Positions 25,390 to 35,125 are shown, numbered from the stretch's first letter. The stretch: DNA of 64,000 nucleotides from Bifidobacterium eulemuris (GCF_014898155.1 NZ_CP062938.1:434001-498000); one strand, 5' to 3'. Program-made: numbers and translations. Notes: generated from the sequence alone by a model not told the origin.

Positions 25390-25435
25390 GAATGCGTATG
25401 TTCAGTCAGTCATGACCGAAGACGGTGAGCCAAGC

Positions 25436-26287
25436 TCACTCCTCTTCGCCCTTGCCGACCTCGACGCGGGCGAAGGCCACGGCCTTGCCGCCCACTTCCT
25501 TGAACAGGTCGCCGACGGTCTTGGACGGATCCTTGACGTAGGCCTGCTCAAGCAGCACGCTCTCCTTGTAGAAGGCGTTGAGACGGCCTTCGACGATCTT
25601 GGGAACGATCTGCTCCGGCTTGCCCTCGGCGAGGGACTTCTCGGTGGCGACGCGGCGCTCGGACTCGACCACATCGGCCGGAACGTCCTCGCGGGTCAGC
25701 CACTGGGCGCCCATCGCGGAGATCTGCAGCGCGGCCTCGTGCGCGACGGCGGCGCCGGCCTTGTCGGTGGCGATCATCGCGACGATGCTCGGCGGCATCT
25801 CGGCGGACTTCTTGTGGGCGTAGACCTCGACGTGCTCGCCGGAGATCTTCGCGAACTGGCCGACCTTGACGTGCTCGCCGAACAGGGCGGCGGCCTCCTC
25901 GACGGCCTCCTTCACGGTGGCGTCGCCGACCTTGGCGGCCAGCAGCTCGTCGGCGGAGTCGGCGTTCGCCTCAACGGCGTAGCCGAGCAGCTCGTCGGTG
26001 AACTCGACGAACTTCGGGGTCTTGGCCACGAAGTCGGTTTCGGAGTTCAGCTCGACGGCGTAGCCGGTCTGGCCTTCGGCGGTCTCGACGACCTTGGAGC
26101 CGATGGTGCCTTCCTGGGCCTTGCGGCCTTCGCGCTTGCCGGCGGCGGCGATGCCCTTGGCGCGGATGATCTCCTTGGCGCGGGCGACGTCGCCTTCGGC
26201 CTCGGTGAGGGCCTTCTTGACGTCCATCATGCCGGCGCCGGTGTCTTCACGCACCTGCTTGATCAGAGCGGCGGTAATTGCTGCCAT
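25436..26287 (-). CDS. tsf: Elongation factor Ts
   Basis: The 283-residue protein is EF-Ts: TAALIKQVREDTGAGMMDVKKALTEA at the N-terminus, with the UBA-like domain, and VELNSETDFVAKTPKF in the core. It recycles EF-Tu by nucleotide exchange. The frame extends to 26356 but the start at 26287 follows AAGGGAGACAAAC. It follows rpsB by 81 bp; pyrH, normally next, is displaced by the accessory region. Confidence 0.97.
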   Translation of the reverse strand: MAAITAALIKQVREDTGAGMMDVKKALTEAEGDVARAKEIIRAKGIAAAGKREGRKAQEGTIGSKVVETAEGQTGYAVELNSETDFVAKTPKFVEFTDELLGYAVEANADSADELLAAKVGDATVKEAVEEAAALFGEHVKVGQFAKISGEHVEVYAHKKSAEMPPSIVAMIATDKAGAAVAHEAALQISAMGAQWLTREDVPADVVESERRVATEKSLAEGKPEQIVPKIVEGRLNAFYKESVLLEQAYVKDPSKTVGDLFKEVGGKAVAFARVEVGKGEEE

Positions 26288-26368
26288 GTGTTTGTCTCCC
26301 TTGTTGAAAGTGTGATGTTCCCGTAAACCGGGAGGCGCGCGGAACACGCCTCCCATTCACGGTTGGAT

Positions 26369-27205
26369 TCACTCGGCCTGTTCGGCCTCGGCCTCGGTGG
26401 ATTCAGCTTCAGCCTCGGCGGCCTCGGCGGGAGCGGCCTGGTTCTCCAGGAGCTCCTTCTCCCAAGCGGCCATCGGCTGCTCAGCGGTCTCGCCTTCGGC
26501 CTTGGTGGCCTTGCCGGAACGCTCGATAAGACCCTCGGCGACCGCGTCAGCCATGAGGCTGGTCAGCAGTTCGATGCCGCGGATGGCGTCATCGTTCGCC
26601 GGAATCGGGTACTCGACGGCTTCCGGATCGGTGTTGGTGTCGACGATGGCGACGACCGGGATGCCCAGCTTGTGGGCTTCCTCGACGGCCAGCGCCTCCT
26701 TGTTGATGTCGACGACGAACATCGCGGACGGCGTGCGGGTCATGTTGCGGATACCGCCCAGCTGCTTGTTGAGCTTGTCCTTCTCGCGCTCGAGCAGCAG
26801 CAGCTCCTTCTTGGTCAGGCCGGAGCCGCGCACGTCGGAGAAGTCCATCTCCTCAAGTTCCTTGAGGCGGTTGACGCGCTTGGACACGGTCTGGAAGTTG
26901 GTCAGCATGCCGCCGAGCCAACGCTCGGAGACGTAGGGCATGTTCACACGGACGGCCTGGTTGGAAACGGCCTCCTGGGCCTGCTTCTTGGTGCCGACGA
27001 AGAGCACGGTGCCGTTGTGGGCCACGGTGGTCTTGATGAAGTCGTACGCCTTGTCGATCATGTCGAGCGACTTGAACAGGTTGATGATGTGGATGCCGTT
27101 GCGCTGGGTGAGGATGAACTGCTTCATCTTCGGGTTCCAGCGGCGGGTCTGATGGCCGAAGTGCAGGCCGGCCTTCAGCATGTCGCTCATAGCGATCTGA
27201 GCCAT
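26369..27205 (-). CDS. rpsB: 30S ribosomal protein S2
   Basis: The 278-residue protein starts [20 protein letters not shown] and contains [12 protein letters not shown] and the [19 protein letters not shown] segment of S2. The C-terminal 40 residues are an acidic Ala/Glu-rich tail, common in actinobacterial S2. AAAGGTAGCATTACC precedes ATG 27205. First gene of the rpsB-tsf unit. Confidence 0.98.
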   Translation of the reverse strand: MAQIAMSDMLKAGLHFGHQTRRWNPKMKQFILTQRNGIHIINLFKSLDMIDKAYDFIKTTVAHNGTVLFVGTKKQAQEAVSNQAVRVNMPYVSERWLGGMLTNFQTVSKRVNRLKELEEMDFSDVRGSGLTKKELLLLEREKDKLNKQLGGIRNMTRTPSAMFVVDINKEALAVEEAHKLGIPVVAIVDTNTDPEAVEYPIPANDDAIRGIELLTSLMADAVAEGLIERSGKATKAEGETAEQPMAAWEKELLENQAAPAEAAEAEAESTEAEAEQAE

Positions 27206-27415
27206 GGTAATGCTACCTTTCATTGTCGGTTCTTGCCTGGCCATGCGCACCTGCGTGCAGCGTCGCCCCCTCTCGGGAGGTCAGCCGACCGACACAGGCC
27301 GTCGCGGACATGGCGCGATATGCGTGCGTGCCGGTAGGGATCAGTTGGGTGGCCCCGAACGCCTGCGACCGCGCCCGGAAACCGGGGTGGCACACACAAA
27401 CTCTTAGGATAGCAT
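27206..27415 (-). promoter_or_regulatory. Leader and probable promoter region of rpsB-tsf
   Basis: The gap between def and rpsB contains no gene. On the minus strand a TATGCT/TATCCT stretch near 27405-27415 could be the -10 element, giving a leader close to 190 bases with small GC hairpins (for example CCTCCCGAGAGGGG near 27275-27290). A ribosomal-protein autoregulatory structure is possible, but I cannot match it to a known leader class. Confidence 0.35.
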
Positions 27416-27441
27416 AAGACCCCGCCGTTTGGCGGGGTCTT
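27416..27441 (-). terminator. Terminator after def
   Basis: An 11-bp perfect stem, AAGACCCCGCC with GGCGGGGTCTT, around a 4-base loop, 9 bp after the def stop codon. It should end the fadD-def transcript before the rpsB promoter. The T-run is short. Confidence 0.8.
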
Positions 27442-27450
27442 CGCGGAAGT

Positions 27451-27936
27451 TCACTTGGCGTGTTCGCGCATGTATTTGAGCGCGGCGCGACGCTCCTCCT
27501 TCTCCAGTCGGTCGAGGTAGACATGGCCGTCGAGATGGTCGCATTCATGCTGGAGCATACGGCCCATCAGTCCATGCCCTTCGAGCACGACCGGCTTGCC
27601 GTCGAGGTCGATGCCGCGCACGCGCGCATAGTCGGCACGGCGGGTTTTGTACCACAGGCCGGGCACGGACAGACATCCCTCGTCGCCGTACTGCTCGCCG
27701 CTGGTCTCCTCGATCACCGGGTTGAGCACATAGCCCACCTTGCCGTCGATATTGTAGGAGAAGGCGCGCAGGTTCACACCGATCTGGTTGGCGGACAGAC
27801 CGGCCCGACCAGGATCGTCCACGGTTTCGACGAGATCGTCGACCAGGCGGCGCACGGCCGGGGTGATCTCCTTGATCTCGTCGCAGGGCGTGCGCAGCAC
27901 GGGATCGGGTACGACACGAATCTCACGGATTGCCAA
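27451..27936 (-). CDS. def: Peptide deformylase
   Basis: The 161-residue enzyme has the three deformylase motifs: [22 protein letters not shown] (metal-binding Cys) and [14 protein letters not shown] (HEXDH with both His ligands). Motif 1 has the GxSANQ variant usual in actinobacteria. It removes the formyl group from nascent peptides. It lies 3 bp after the acyl-CoA synthetase stop, so the two are probably co-transcribed. Confidence 0.96.
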   Translation of the reverse strand: MAIREIRVVPDPVLRTPCDEIKEITPAVRRLVDDLVETVDDPGRAGLSANQIGVNLRAFSYNIDGKVGYVLNPVIEETSGEQYGDEGCLSVPGLWYKTRRADYARVRGIDLDGKPVVLEGHGLMGRMLQHECDHLDGHVYLDRLEKEERRAALKYMREHAK

Positions 27937-27939
27937 AAC

Positions 27940-30045
27940 TCACTGCTCCTCGTTGGTCGCGCCGGCCGCGTCGTCGGCGGCGGGCATGTCGTCAGCTCCA
28001 CCGGCGGCCGGGGCGTCATCGTCCGCCTCGAAACCGTCCGGCTGCTGCTTTTTGATCTTCTCCGACACGGTAGCAAGCGAATCCGACACGCTGGCGCGCG
28101 TGCGCTCGTACGCCTGACGCATCTTCGGGCTCATGTTCTCCGAGGCCTGTTTGACCGATTCGCTCATCTGCTGCACCGTCTCCGTGGTGCGGTCGATGAT
28201 CCGGGCGGTGGCCGGCACCGGCCTTGAGGAAGCCTTGGGCGCGTACAGCTCGTTCTCGATCAGATCGGCGTAGCGCGCGAGCACCTTCGGACGGACCATC
28301 TTCATACTTGGCGTCAGCGTGCCGGACTCCTGAGTGAATTCCTCATCGAGAATGACGAATTTACGCACCGATTCGGCGCGGGACACATTCGCATTCGCCT
28401 GGTCGATGTACTGCTGGATGAACGCGCGCACCGCGTCGCTTTGCGCGACTTCGGCCATCGACATATCCGCGTTGAGACCTTGCGAGCCCAGCCATGAGCG
28501 CGTCATCTCGTCGTCAAGCTCGACTAGCGCCGCGATGAACGGCTTGCCGTCGCCCACGACGACCGTGTGGGAGACGATCGGGCAGGTGTTGATCACATCC
28601 TCCATAGGCGCGGGGCTGACGTTCTTGCCGCCCGCGGTGATGATGATGTCCTTCTTACGGCCGGTGATGGCCACGAAACCGTTCTCGTCGATGGTGCCCA
28701 AATCGCCGGAGCGGATCCATCCGTCCTCGGTCATGGCGGCGGCGGTGAGTTCGGGTTGCTTGTAGTAGCCGAGGAACACGTTGGGACCGGTGAGCAGCAG
28801 CTCGTCGTCCTCGCCGAGACGCACGCCCATGCCCGGCCCCGGCTTGCCGACGGAACCGACCACGTTGTCGTCCTCCCAGTTGACGAGCATCGGAGCGGCC
28901 GTCTCGGTCATACCGTAGCCCTGAATGAACGTGATGTCGTCCATGCCGTTGAAGAAATGCGCCAGATCGGCGTTGAGCGGAGCGCCGCCGCAGGCCAGAT
29001 ACCTGAGGTTCGGCCCCAGGGCGGAGCGCACCGACGTGCCGACGGTCTGCATGTAGAACATATGCTTGAGCCGGGCGACGAGGGAATGTCCGGCACCCGA
29101 CTGCTCCTCCTTCGACCATTGGACGAAATGCGCGAACGCCTGGGCGAAGATACGGCCCTTGATGCCGGCGCCGGCCTTCTGCGATGCGGCGTTGTAGACC
29201 TTCTCGAACACGCGCGGCACGCCGAGCAGATAGGTCGGTTTGAAGGAGCGCAGGTCGGCGAGCAGATGCTTGGCGCTGGGCACGTATCCCACCACGCCGT
29301 GCCCACCGATGGCCACGTACTGGATGTAGCGCGCGAAGCAGTGCGCCAGCGGCAGGAACAGCAGCAGACGGTTCGGCTGGTAGAGCACGTTGTTGAGGAT
29401 CTCATAGCCGTTGTGGACGATATGGGTGAAGTTGCGGTGCGAGAGCATCGCCCCTTTCGGCTTGCCCGTGGAACCGGAGGTGTACACGATGGTGGACATG
29501 TCGTCCGCTTTGACGCGCGCGATGGCGCGGTCGAGCTCGCCGTCGTCCACCCGTTCGCCGAAATCGGCCACCGCGTCGAGTCCGTCCGCCTTGAAGTTGA
29601 ACACGTATTTGAGATGCTCGCGGTCGACCCTGATCTGTTCGAGGGTCTGGGCGTGGTCATAGTCGCCGGCGAACGCGATCAGCGGCGTGGTGTCGTCGAT
29701 GATGGAGGCGGCCTGTTTCGCTGAATCGGTTTCGTAGATCGGGACGCTCACCGCTCCGATGGCAGCGCAGGCGAAATCGACCACGCCCCACTCGTAGCAG
29801 GTGGCCGAGTAGATGGCCACCATGCTGCCGGGCTTGGCGCCCAGCCCCATCAGGCCTTTGGCGACGGCGCGCACACGCTCAAGCATCTGCCCTGCGGTCA
29901 CATCCCGCCAACGGCGGGTCTCCTCATCCTGCCACTGGGCGATAAGATCGTCCGGATCCGCACCGGCCCGGTTGGCCAGCAGGGCGAAAATCGTGTCTTC
30001 CTCGGTGGTGACGTACCGGGGATCGGAGATATATTCACGCAACAT
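27940..30045 (-). CDS. Long-chain fatty acid CoA ligase with acidic C-terminal tail
   Basis: The 701-residue protein is an AMP-forming acyl-CoA synthetase: VYTSGSTGKPKGAMLSH (P-loop), IQGYGMTETAAP, and GRKKDIIITAGGKNVSPAPME near the catalytic Lys region. It activates fatty acids, probably for phospholipid synthesis since bifidobacteria lack beta-oxidation. About 100 extra residues follow the family domain: a helical stretch (ETVQQMSESVKQASENMSPK) and a low-complexity acidic/Ala end. I start at ATG 30045; the longer frame is unsupported. Confidence 0.9.
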   Translation of the reverse strand: MLREYISDPRYVTTEEDTIFALLANRAGADPDDLIAQWQDEETRRWRDVTAGQMLERVRAVAKGLMGLGAKPGSMVAIYSATCYEWGVVDFACAAIGAVSVPIYETDSAKQAASIIDDTTPLIAFAGDYDHAQTLEQIRVDREHLKYVFNFKADGLDAVADFGERVDDGELDRAIARVKADDMSTIVYTSGSTGKPKGAMLSHRNFTHIVHNGYEILNNVLYQPNRLLLFLPLAHCFARYIQYVAIGGHGVVGYVPSAKHLLADLRSFKPTYLLGVPRVFEKVYNAASQKAGAGIKGRIFAQAFAHFVQWSKEEQSGAGHSLVARLKHMFYMQTVGTSVRSALGPNLRYLACGGAPLNADLAHFFNGMDDITFIQGYGMTETAAPMLVNWEDDNVVGSVGKPGPGMGVRLGEDDELLLTGPNVFLGYYKQPELTAAAMTEDGWIRSGDLGTIDENGFVAITGRKKDIIITAGGKNVSPAPMEDVINTCPIVSHTVVVGDGKPFIAALVELDDEMTRSWLGSQGLNADMSMAEVAQSDAVRAFIQQYIDQANANVSRAESVRKFVILDEEFTQESGTLTPSMKMVRPKVLARYADLIENELYAPKASSRPVPATARIIDRTTETVQQMSESVKQASENMSPKMRQAYERTRASVSDSLATVSEKIKKQQPDGFEADDDAPAAGGADDMPAADDAAGATNEEQ

Positions 30046-30134
30046 ACGCACCACTATAGGCCGGACACGGATATCGGCGGCGCATGGCCGCGCCGCCGAT
30101 ATCCCTGCCCACGCGGGCGGGAGACCACACCGAC

Positions 30135-30692
30135 TCAGCCAAGGTCGGCGTATGTGCACATCCATCGGGAGCCGATGATCTTCAATTTCATATTCGCCAG
30201 ATACGAGTCACGGCCGATGGTCAGCTGCACGGCCGTCTCCAAGGTGTCGTCACTGATCAGCATGCCGGTGATCCAGTGCGGGACGGCGGGAAGGTAGCAG
30301 AACCTCGCCTTCAACTCGGGATGGGTGAGCATATGGGTGTCGACCAGATAGGCCATGGTCTGCAGACGGTCTATGCACTGCGAGGTCAGGGCCCGGTGCA
30401 GATGCTCGACGTTGATCTTGCCTCGCACCGCATCCGTCGCATAGCAGGCGATGCGGCACGACGACATAGCCAACGAATGGCATTCGGCGTCGTTCGGACC
30501 TCCATGGAAGGTGCGGGCGATATGGTATTTCACCGGCCTTTCGGACAGTTCGGTGACGATGAATCCGTCGCTTGCAGGGATGGGCCGGCGTTCGCGAACG
30601 GGCAGAATCCCGCTGATATCGTTATCGTTCTGGCTGGAGTCATGGTTGTACTGACGCACGGGTTCTTTCCCTTCTCTGCTCAAGGCCGTCAT
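30135..30692 (-). CDS. Rv3235-like (DUF6459) family protein
   Basis: A 185-residue soluble protein. Its second half has RIACYATDAVRGKINVEHLH, then a short helix (DRLQTMAYLVD) and the closing strand SRWMCTYADL, which follow the layout of the actinobacterial Rv3235/DUF6459 family. In other actinobacteria the family sits near secA. Function is unknown. The N-terminal 60 residues look disordered. Start at 30692 is preceded by GAGCAGAGAAGGGAA-like purines in reverse reading, not strongly decisive. Confidence 0.6.
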   Translation of the reverse strand: MTALSREGKEPVRQYNHDSSQNDNDISGILPVRERRPIPASDGFIVTELSERPVKYHIARTFHGGPNDAECHSLAMSSCRIACYATDAVRGKINVEHLHRALTSQCIDRLQTMAYLVDTHMLTHPELKARFCYLPAVPHWITGMLISDDTLETAVQLTIGRDSYLANMKLKIIGSRWMCTYADLG

Positions 30693-30723
30693 CGTCGGCG
30701 GCTATGCATCAGCACAACACAAT

Positions 30724-30756
30724 AGGAGCGTCCAGTCAAGCCGACCGGACGCTCCT
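30724..30756 (-). terminator. Terminator after guaB3
   Basis: AGGAGCGTCC and GGACGCTCCT form a 10-bp perfect stem 28 bp after the guaB3 stop, around a 13-base loop that can pair further (GTC/GAC). Two GTGGATAA motifs (one a full DnaA-box-like TTATCCACA at 30774-30782) lie between it and guaB3. Confidence 0.65.
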
Positions 30757-30784
30757 GTGCATAAGTGGATAACTGTGGATAACT

Positions 30785-31909
30785 TCAGCGTATGGAGTTG
30801 GGGTTCACCACCATGCCGCAACGCTGGAAGTTCTTCACGTCGACGTATCCCGTCGAGGCCATCGCGCGGCGCAGCGCGCCGACGAAGTTGGTGGTGCCGT
30901 CCGCCACATGGCTGGGGCCGAACAGGATCTGCTCCAGCGAACCAACCGTGCCCACCGTGGTGCGGTAGCCGCGTGGCAGGGTCTGATGGCGGGCTTCCGC
31001 GCCCCAATGCGTGCCTTGGCCCGGAGCTTCGGCCGCACGGGCGAGCGGCGCGCCCAGCATCACGGCGTCCGCGCCCAACGCCAGCGCTTTGACGAAGCTG
31101 CCGGAGTCGCCCATGCCGCCATCGGCGATGACCTGCACGTAGCGGCCGCCGGACTCGTCCATATAGTCGCGGCGGGCCTCGGCGACGTCGGCGATCGCGG
31201 TGGCCATCGGCGCCTGCACGCCGATGGTCTGGCGCGTGGCGGATACGGCGCCGCCGCCGAAGCCGACCAGCACGCCGGCCGCGCCGGTGCGCATCAGATG
31301 CAGCGCGGCGGTGTAGTTGGCGGCGCCGCCCACGATCACCGGCACGTCGAGATCGTAGATGAACTTCTTCAGATTCAACGGCTCATGCCCCATCGACACA
31401 TGCTCGGCGGACACCACGGTGCCGCGGATCACGAACAGGTCGACGCCCGCCTCGACCACGGTTGAATAGAACTGCTGGGTGCGCTGCGGGGAGAGCGCGC
31501 CGGCCACCGTGACGCCGGCGTCGCGGATCTCATGCAGGCGACGGGTGATGAGCTCCGCCTTGATCGGCTCCGCGTAGATCTCCTGGATGCGCGCGGTGGC
31601 GCGTTCCGCCGGCAGATTCGCGATTTCGTCCAGCAGCGGGGTCGGATCGTCGTAACGGGTCCACAGGCCTTCGAGGTCGAGCACGCCGAGCGCGCCGAGA
31701 CGCCCCATGGCGATGGCAGTCGCCGGACTCGTCACCGAATCCATGGGAGCGCCGATCACCGGCACGTCGAACTCATAGGCGTCGATCTGCCATGAGGTCG
31801 ACACATCCTCGCTGTCGCGCGTGCGACGGGAGGGAACGATGGCCACATCATCCAACGAATACGCGAGACGGGCCTTTTTGCCCAAACCGATTTCAATTTC
31901 CTGAGACAT
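30785..31909 (-). CDS. guaB3: GuaB3 family IMP dehydrogenase-like protein
   Basis: The 374-residue TIM-barrel protein matches the actinobacterial GuaB3 family: EIGLGKKARLAYSLDDVAIVPSRRTR at the N-terminus, IGAPMDSVTSP, VIADGGMGDSG and NFVGALRRAMASTGY. It lacks the CBS domains of true IMPDH. In the active-site loop, GFGGGAVSATR, a serine (Ser223) stands where IMPDH has its catalytic cysteine, so it should not be a normal IMP dehydrogenase. ATG 31909 is 139 bp from the divergent icd start. Confidence 0.88.
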   Translation of the reverse strand: MSQEIEIGLGKKARLAYSLDDVAIVPSRRTRDSEDVSTSWQIDAYEFDVPVIGAPMDSVTSPATAIAMGRLGALGVLDLEGLWTRYDDPTPLLDEIANLPAERATARIQEIYAEPIKAELITRRLHEIRDAGVTVAGALSPQRTQQFYSTVVEAGVDLFVIRGTVVSAEHVSMGHEPLNLKKFIYDLDVPVIVGGAANYTAALHLMRTGAAGVLVGFGGGAVSATRQTIGVQAPMATAIADVAEARRDYMDESGGRYVQVIADGGMGDSGSFVKALALGADAVMLGAPLARAAEAPGQGTHWGAEARHQTLPRGYRTTVGTVGSLEQILFGPSHVADGTTNFVGALRRAMASTGYVDVKNFQRCGMVVNPNSIR

Positions 31910-32048
31910 GGCTTCTAGGCTAATGCGCGGCGCAGACGGGGACAAGTCCGCGTCGAAGGTGTCCACATAGCCGAACGCGGGCACGTTCCGTTTACAAACA
32001 TGCGCTATGAATAGCCCTAAGACCCCACGCACCCATAGAGGAGGAAGC

Positions 32049-33269
32049 ATGGCCAAAATCAAGGTCGAAGGCACGGTCGTCGAACTCGACGGCGACGAAA
32101 TGACCCGCGTCATCTGGAAGGACATCAAGGACCGTCTGATTCTGCCCTATCTCGATGTGGATCTGGAATACTACGATCTGGGCATCGAGAACCGCGACGC
32201 CACCGACGACCAGGTGACGATCGATTCGGCCGAGGCCATCAAGAAGCATCATGTGGGCGTCAAATGCGCCACCATCACGCCCGACGAGGCGCGAGTCAAG
32301 GAATTCGGCCTCAAGAAGATGTGGAAGTCCCCCAACGGCACCATCCGCAACATCCTCGGCGGCACGATCTTCCGCGAGCCGATCGTGATGAGCAACGTGC
32401 CGCGTCTGGTGCCCGGCTGGACCAAGCCGATCGTCGTGGCCCGCCACGCCTTCGGCGACCAGTACAAGGCCACCGACTTCAAGGTGCCGGGGGCGGGCCG
32501 CCTCACCGTCACCTTCACCCCCGATGACGGCTCCGAGCCGATCGAGCACGTGGTCTACGACTATCCCGCCGAAGGCGGCGTGGCCCAGGTGCAGTACAAC
32601 GTGAACGAGTCCATCCGCGGCTTCGCGCGCGCCTGCTTCAACTACGGTCTGCTGCGCCACTACCCGGTGTACCTCTCCACGAAGAACACGATCCTCAAGG
32701 CCTACGACGGCCAATTCAAGGACATCTTCGCCGAAGTCTTCGAAACCGAGTACAAGCAGCGCTTCGAGGCCGAAGGACTGACCTACGAGCACCGCCTCAT
32801 CGACGATATGGTCGCCAGCTCGCTCAAGTGGAGCGGCGGATACGTGTGGGCCTGCAAGAACTACGACGGCGACGTGCAGTCCGACACGGTGGCCCAAGGC
32901 TTCGGCTCGCTCGGCCTGATGACCTCCGTGCTCATGACCCCGGACGGACAGACCGTCGAGGCCGAGGCCGCGCACGGCACCGTGACCCGCCACTACCGCC
33001 GTTGGCAGGCCGGCGAGAAGACCTCCACCAACCCGATCGCCTCCATTTTCGCTTGGACCGGCGGCCTGCGCCACCGCGCCAAGCTCGACGGCACCCCCGA
33101 GGTCGCGCATTTCGCCGACACGCTGGAGCAGGTGATCGTCTCCACCGTCGAATCCGGCCGTATGACCAAGGATCTGGCCACGCTGATCGGCCCCGACCAG
33201 GCATGGCTCGACACCGACGGATTCATGAACGCGCTGGACGAGGAGCTCGCGAAGGCGCTCGCCGCGTAG
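32049..33269 (+). CDS. icd: NADP-dependent isocitrate dehydrogenase
   Basis: The 406-residue enzyme is of the homodimeric type-II (eukaryote-like) [62 protein letters not shown] and [12 protein letters not shown]. It oxidises isocitrate to 2-oxoglutarate, providing NADPH and the glutamate precursor. GAGGAGGAAGC precedes the ATG at 32049. A strong terminator follows. Confidence 0.97.
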   Translation: MAKIKVEGTVVELDGDEMTRVIWKDIKDRLILPYLDVDLEYYDLGIENRDATDDQVTIDSAEAIKKHHVGVKCATITPDEARVKEFGLKKMWKSPNGTIRNILGGTIFREPIVMSNVPRLVPGWTKPIVVARHAFGDQYKATDFKVPGAGRLTVTFTPDDGSEPIEHVVYDYPAEGGVAQVQYNVNESIRGFARACFNYGLLRHYPVYLSTKNTILKAYDGQFKDIFAEVFETEYKQRFEAEGLTYEHRLIDDMVASSLKWSGGYVWACKNYDGDVQSDTVAQGFGSLGLMTSVLMTPDGQTVEAEAAHGTVTRHYRRWQAGEKTSTNPIASIFAWTGGLRHRAKLDGTPEVAHFADTLEQVIVSTVESGRMTKDLATLIGPDQAWLDTDGFMNALDEELAKALAA

Positions 33270-33293
33270 TCTCCCCTGCCACATCCTGAATTC

Positions 33294-33334
33294 AGGCCCG
33301 AATATCCCGTGAGAACACCCGGATATTCGGGCCT
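33294..33334 (+). terminator. Rho-independent terminator after icd
   Basis: A 14-bp perfect stem (AGGCCCGAATATCC with GGATATTCGGGCCT), 13-base loop, followed by TTTT. It starts 24 bp after the icd stop. Confidence 0.9.
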
Positions 33335-33413
33335 TTTGCATACTCCAGCGACTACAATCGGCAAGCAGCATCGCAAGGAACCGACAAGCCCTTTCGGAAA
33401 GGACCCTCCCCAC

Positions 33414-35123
33414 ATGACCACGCGCAATTCCTCGTTCGCAGCACGTCTCACCGCGCTTATGGCGGCGGCCGGCCTGCTTGTCGGGTTGGGGGCGTGCTCT
33501 TCGGCGGACAACGGACAATCCGAGGATCCCGATTCGTCAAGCACCACGGTCTCCACCGGGGCGAAGGACGGCGCCGTCGCCATCTTCACCCCATCGGACG
33601 GCATCACCATCTCCCAACACACCCCATTGAACAAGTGGGCGAAGCTGGTACCGGAGATCACCGACGCGCTGGAGGCCGAGGGCATGTCCGGCGACCATAT
33701 CGAATCCTTCACCTCCGATTCGCTGGATCGGCAGAGCCGTACCGTGCAGGATTACGTGGTCGACCATCTCTCCGCGACGGACGAGGACGACATCGAGGCG
33801 CAGCACACCACGCTGCTGGTGGCGCCGGTGGTTCAGACCGATGATTCCACCAGACAATACGGCGATTACATCCGTCAGGAACTGGCGCACGACGACGAGA
33901 ACGACGAGAACACGGCCGACGATGCCGACGCCTCCGACACGTCCGACACGTCCGACACCGGTTCGGCGGACGATGGTGATTCGTCCGCCGATGCCTCCGA
34001 GGGAACGTCCGAAGCCGATGGGACGGATTCCACCGAAGACGCCGAGGATTCCGAAGCCGAGCGAATCGTCGAGGAAAACCGTCAGGCCGCCGACAGGCTG
34101 GTGTCCGCGCTGCGTCTCGCCCAGGATTCCGGCATGCATGTGGTACTGATGGCCAGCACCATCGAAGGCTACTCCCCTGACGCGTTCGTCTCATTCAGCG
34201 ACGCGCGGTCCATAGGGCAGCTGCAGGCGGAGAAAATGGTGACCAAACTCGAGCTCGACAAGGTCAGTGAGGACAATCCCAAATACGTCGAGGTGATGCT
34301 GCCCTACGATCCGCAGTCCTCTTCGGCTGACACCGATGATGCGGCCAGTGCCGATGACGCCGACACATCCGCCTCCTTCGCTCAAGAGGCCTTCGCCGGC
34401 ATCTGGAGCGTGTTGGGACCGTATTTCGAGTCCGGCGTGCTGCGCAGCCCGTCGGGCATTCTCACCGCGTCGACCACCGCCGACGATTGGAGGCTGGTCG
34501 CCTATGACGCCTCCGAGGACGACGCGACCGGCAGCGAGCTCGCCAACCGTTTGGATGTGGAGAACAGCGATTCCGGACACACCCGCATCGACGGCGTGAT
34601 CGCCATGAACGACTATGTGGCCTCCGATGTGATCGATGAGCTGGAGGCGCTGGGCTATACCGGTTCCGCCGCGGATATCAATCCGTCGATCACCATTTCC
34701 GGCATCGTCGACAACATCACCGGCAAGAAGGACCTGGCCCGCGAAGCCGTGCCCGATCCCATCAAAGCCCCCGATACCGACGGCACGGACGCCGATACGC
34801 AGGACGAGGCGGAACGCGACGCGCAGTGGCCGTTGGTCACCGGCTATGGCGCGTATGTGGACAGCATGCCGGATCTGGTCAGTGGCAAGCAGTGGATGAC
34901 CGGTCTGGAGGACCGCAAGGCGTTGGCAGAGGCCACCGCCCAGGCCTGCGTGCGGCTGAACACCGGAACGACTTTGGACGATATGGAATCGGTAAGCACC
35001 ACAACCATCGCGGGTAAGGAAACGCCGACCATCAGCGAGGCTTTGCTGGCGGTCAGCGCTTCCAATCTCAAGGCCGAGCTCATCACGCCCGGCTATATCA
35101 CCATGGCCGAAGCCGGTTTATAG
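33414..35123 (+). CDS. Sugar-type ABC substrate-binding lipoprotein with acidic insertion
   Basis: The 569-residue protein has a lipoprotein signal (basic start, hydrophobic core, LGAC lipobox with Cys28) and a two-lobed periplasmic-binding fold of the Peripla_BP_4 type (VAIFTPSDGITISQ, HVVLMASTIEGYSPDAFVSF, DGVIAMNDYVASDVIDELEALGY, TISGIVDNITGKKD). No permease or ATPase is adjacent. Around residues 160-222 there is a low-complexity Asp/Ser/Thr/Glu-rich block not found in typical binding proteins. It ends 2 bp from the convergent fadD paralogue. Confidence 0.82.
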   Translation: MTTRNSSFAARLTALMAAAGLLVGLGACSSADNGQSEDPDSSSTTVSTGAKDGAVAIFTPSDGITISQHTPLNKWAKLVPEITDALEAEGMSGDHIESFTSDSLDRQSRTVQDYVVDHLSATDEDDIEAQHTTLLVAPVVQTDDSTRQYGDYIRQELAHDDENDENTADDADASDTSDTSDTGSADDGDSSADASEGTSEADGTDSTEDAEDSEAERIVEENRQAADRLVSALRLAQDSGMHVVLMASTIEGYSPDAFVSFSDARSIGQLQAEKMVTKLELDKVSEDNPKYVEVMLPYDPQSSSADTDDAASADDADTSASFAQEAFAGIWSVLGPYFESGVLRSPSGILTASTTADDWRLVAYDASEDDATGSELANRLDVENSDSGHTRIDGVIAMNDYVASDVIDELEALGYTGSAADINPSITISGIVDNITGKKDLAREAVPDPIKAPDTDGTDADTQDEAERDAQWPLVTGYGAYVDSMPDLVSGKQWMTGLEDRKALAEATAQACVRLNTGTTLDDMESVSTTTIAGKETPTISEALLAVSASNLKAELITPGYITMAEAGL

Positions 35124-35125
35124 AA

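Noticed and set aside
26363..27337. 324-codon Leu/Gly-rich frame opposite rpsB
   Set aside because: Shadow of the ribosomal protein gene; repetitive GLGG patterns reflect its codon use.
30760..30785. DnaA-box-like motifs near guaB3 as a replication origin
   Set aside because: Only two boxes, no AT-rich unwinding region, and no dnaA, dnaN or parAB nearby.
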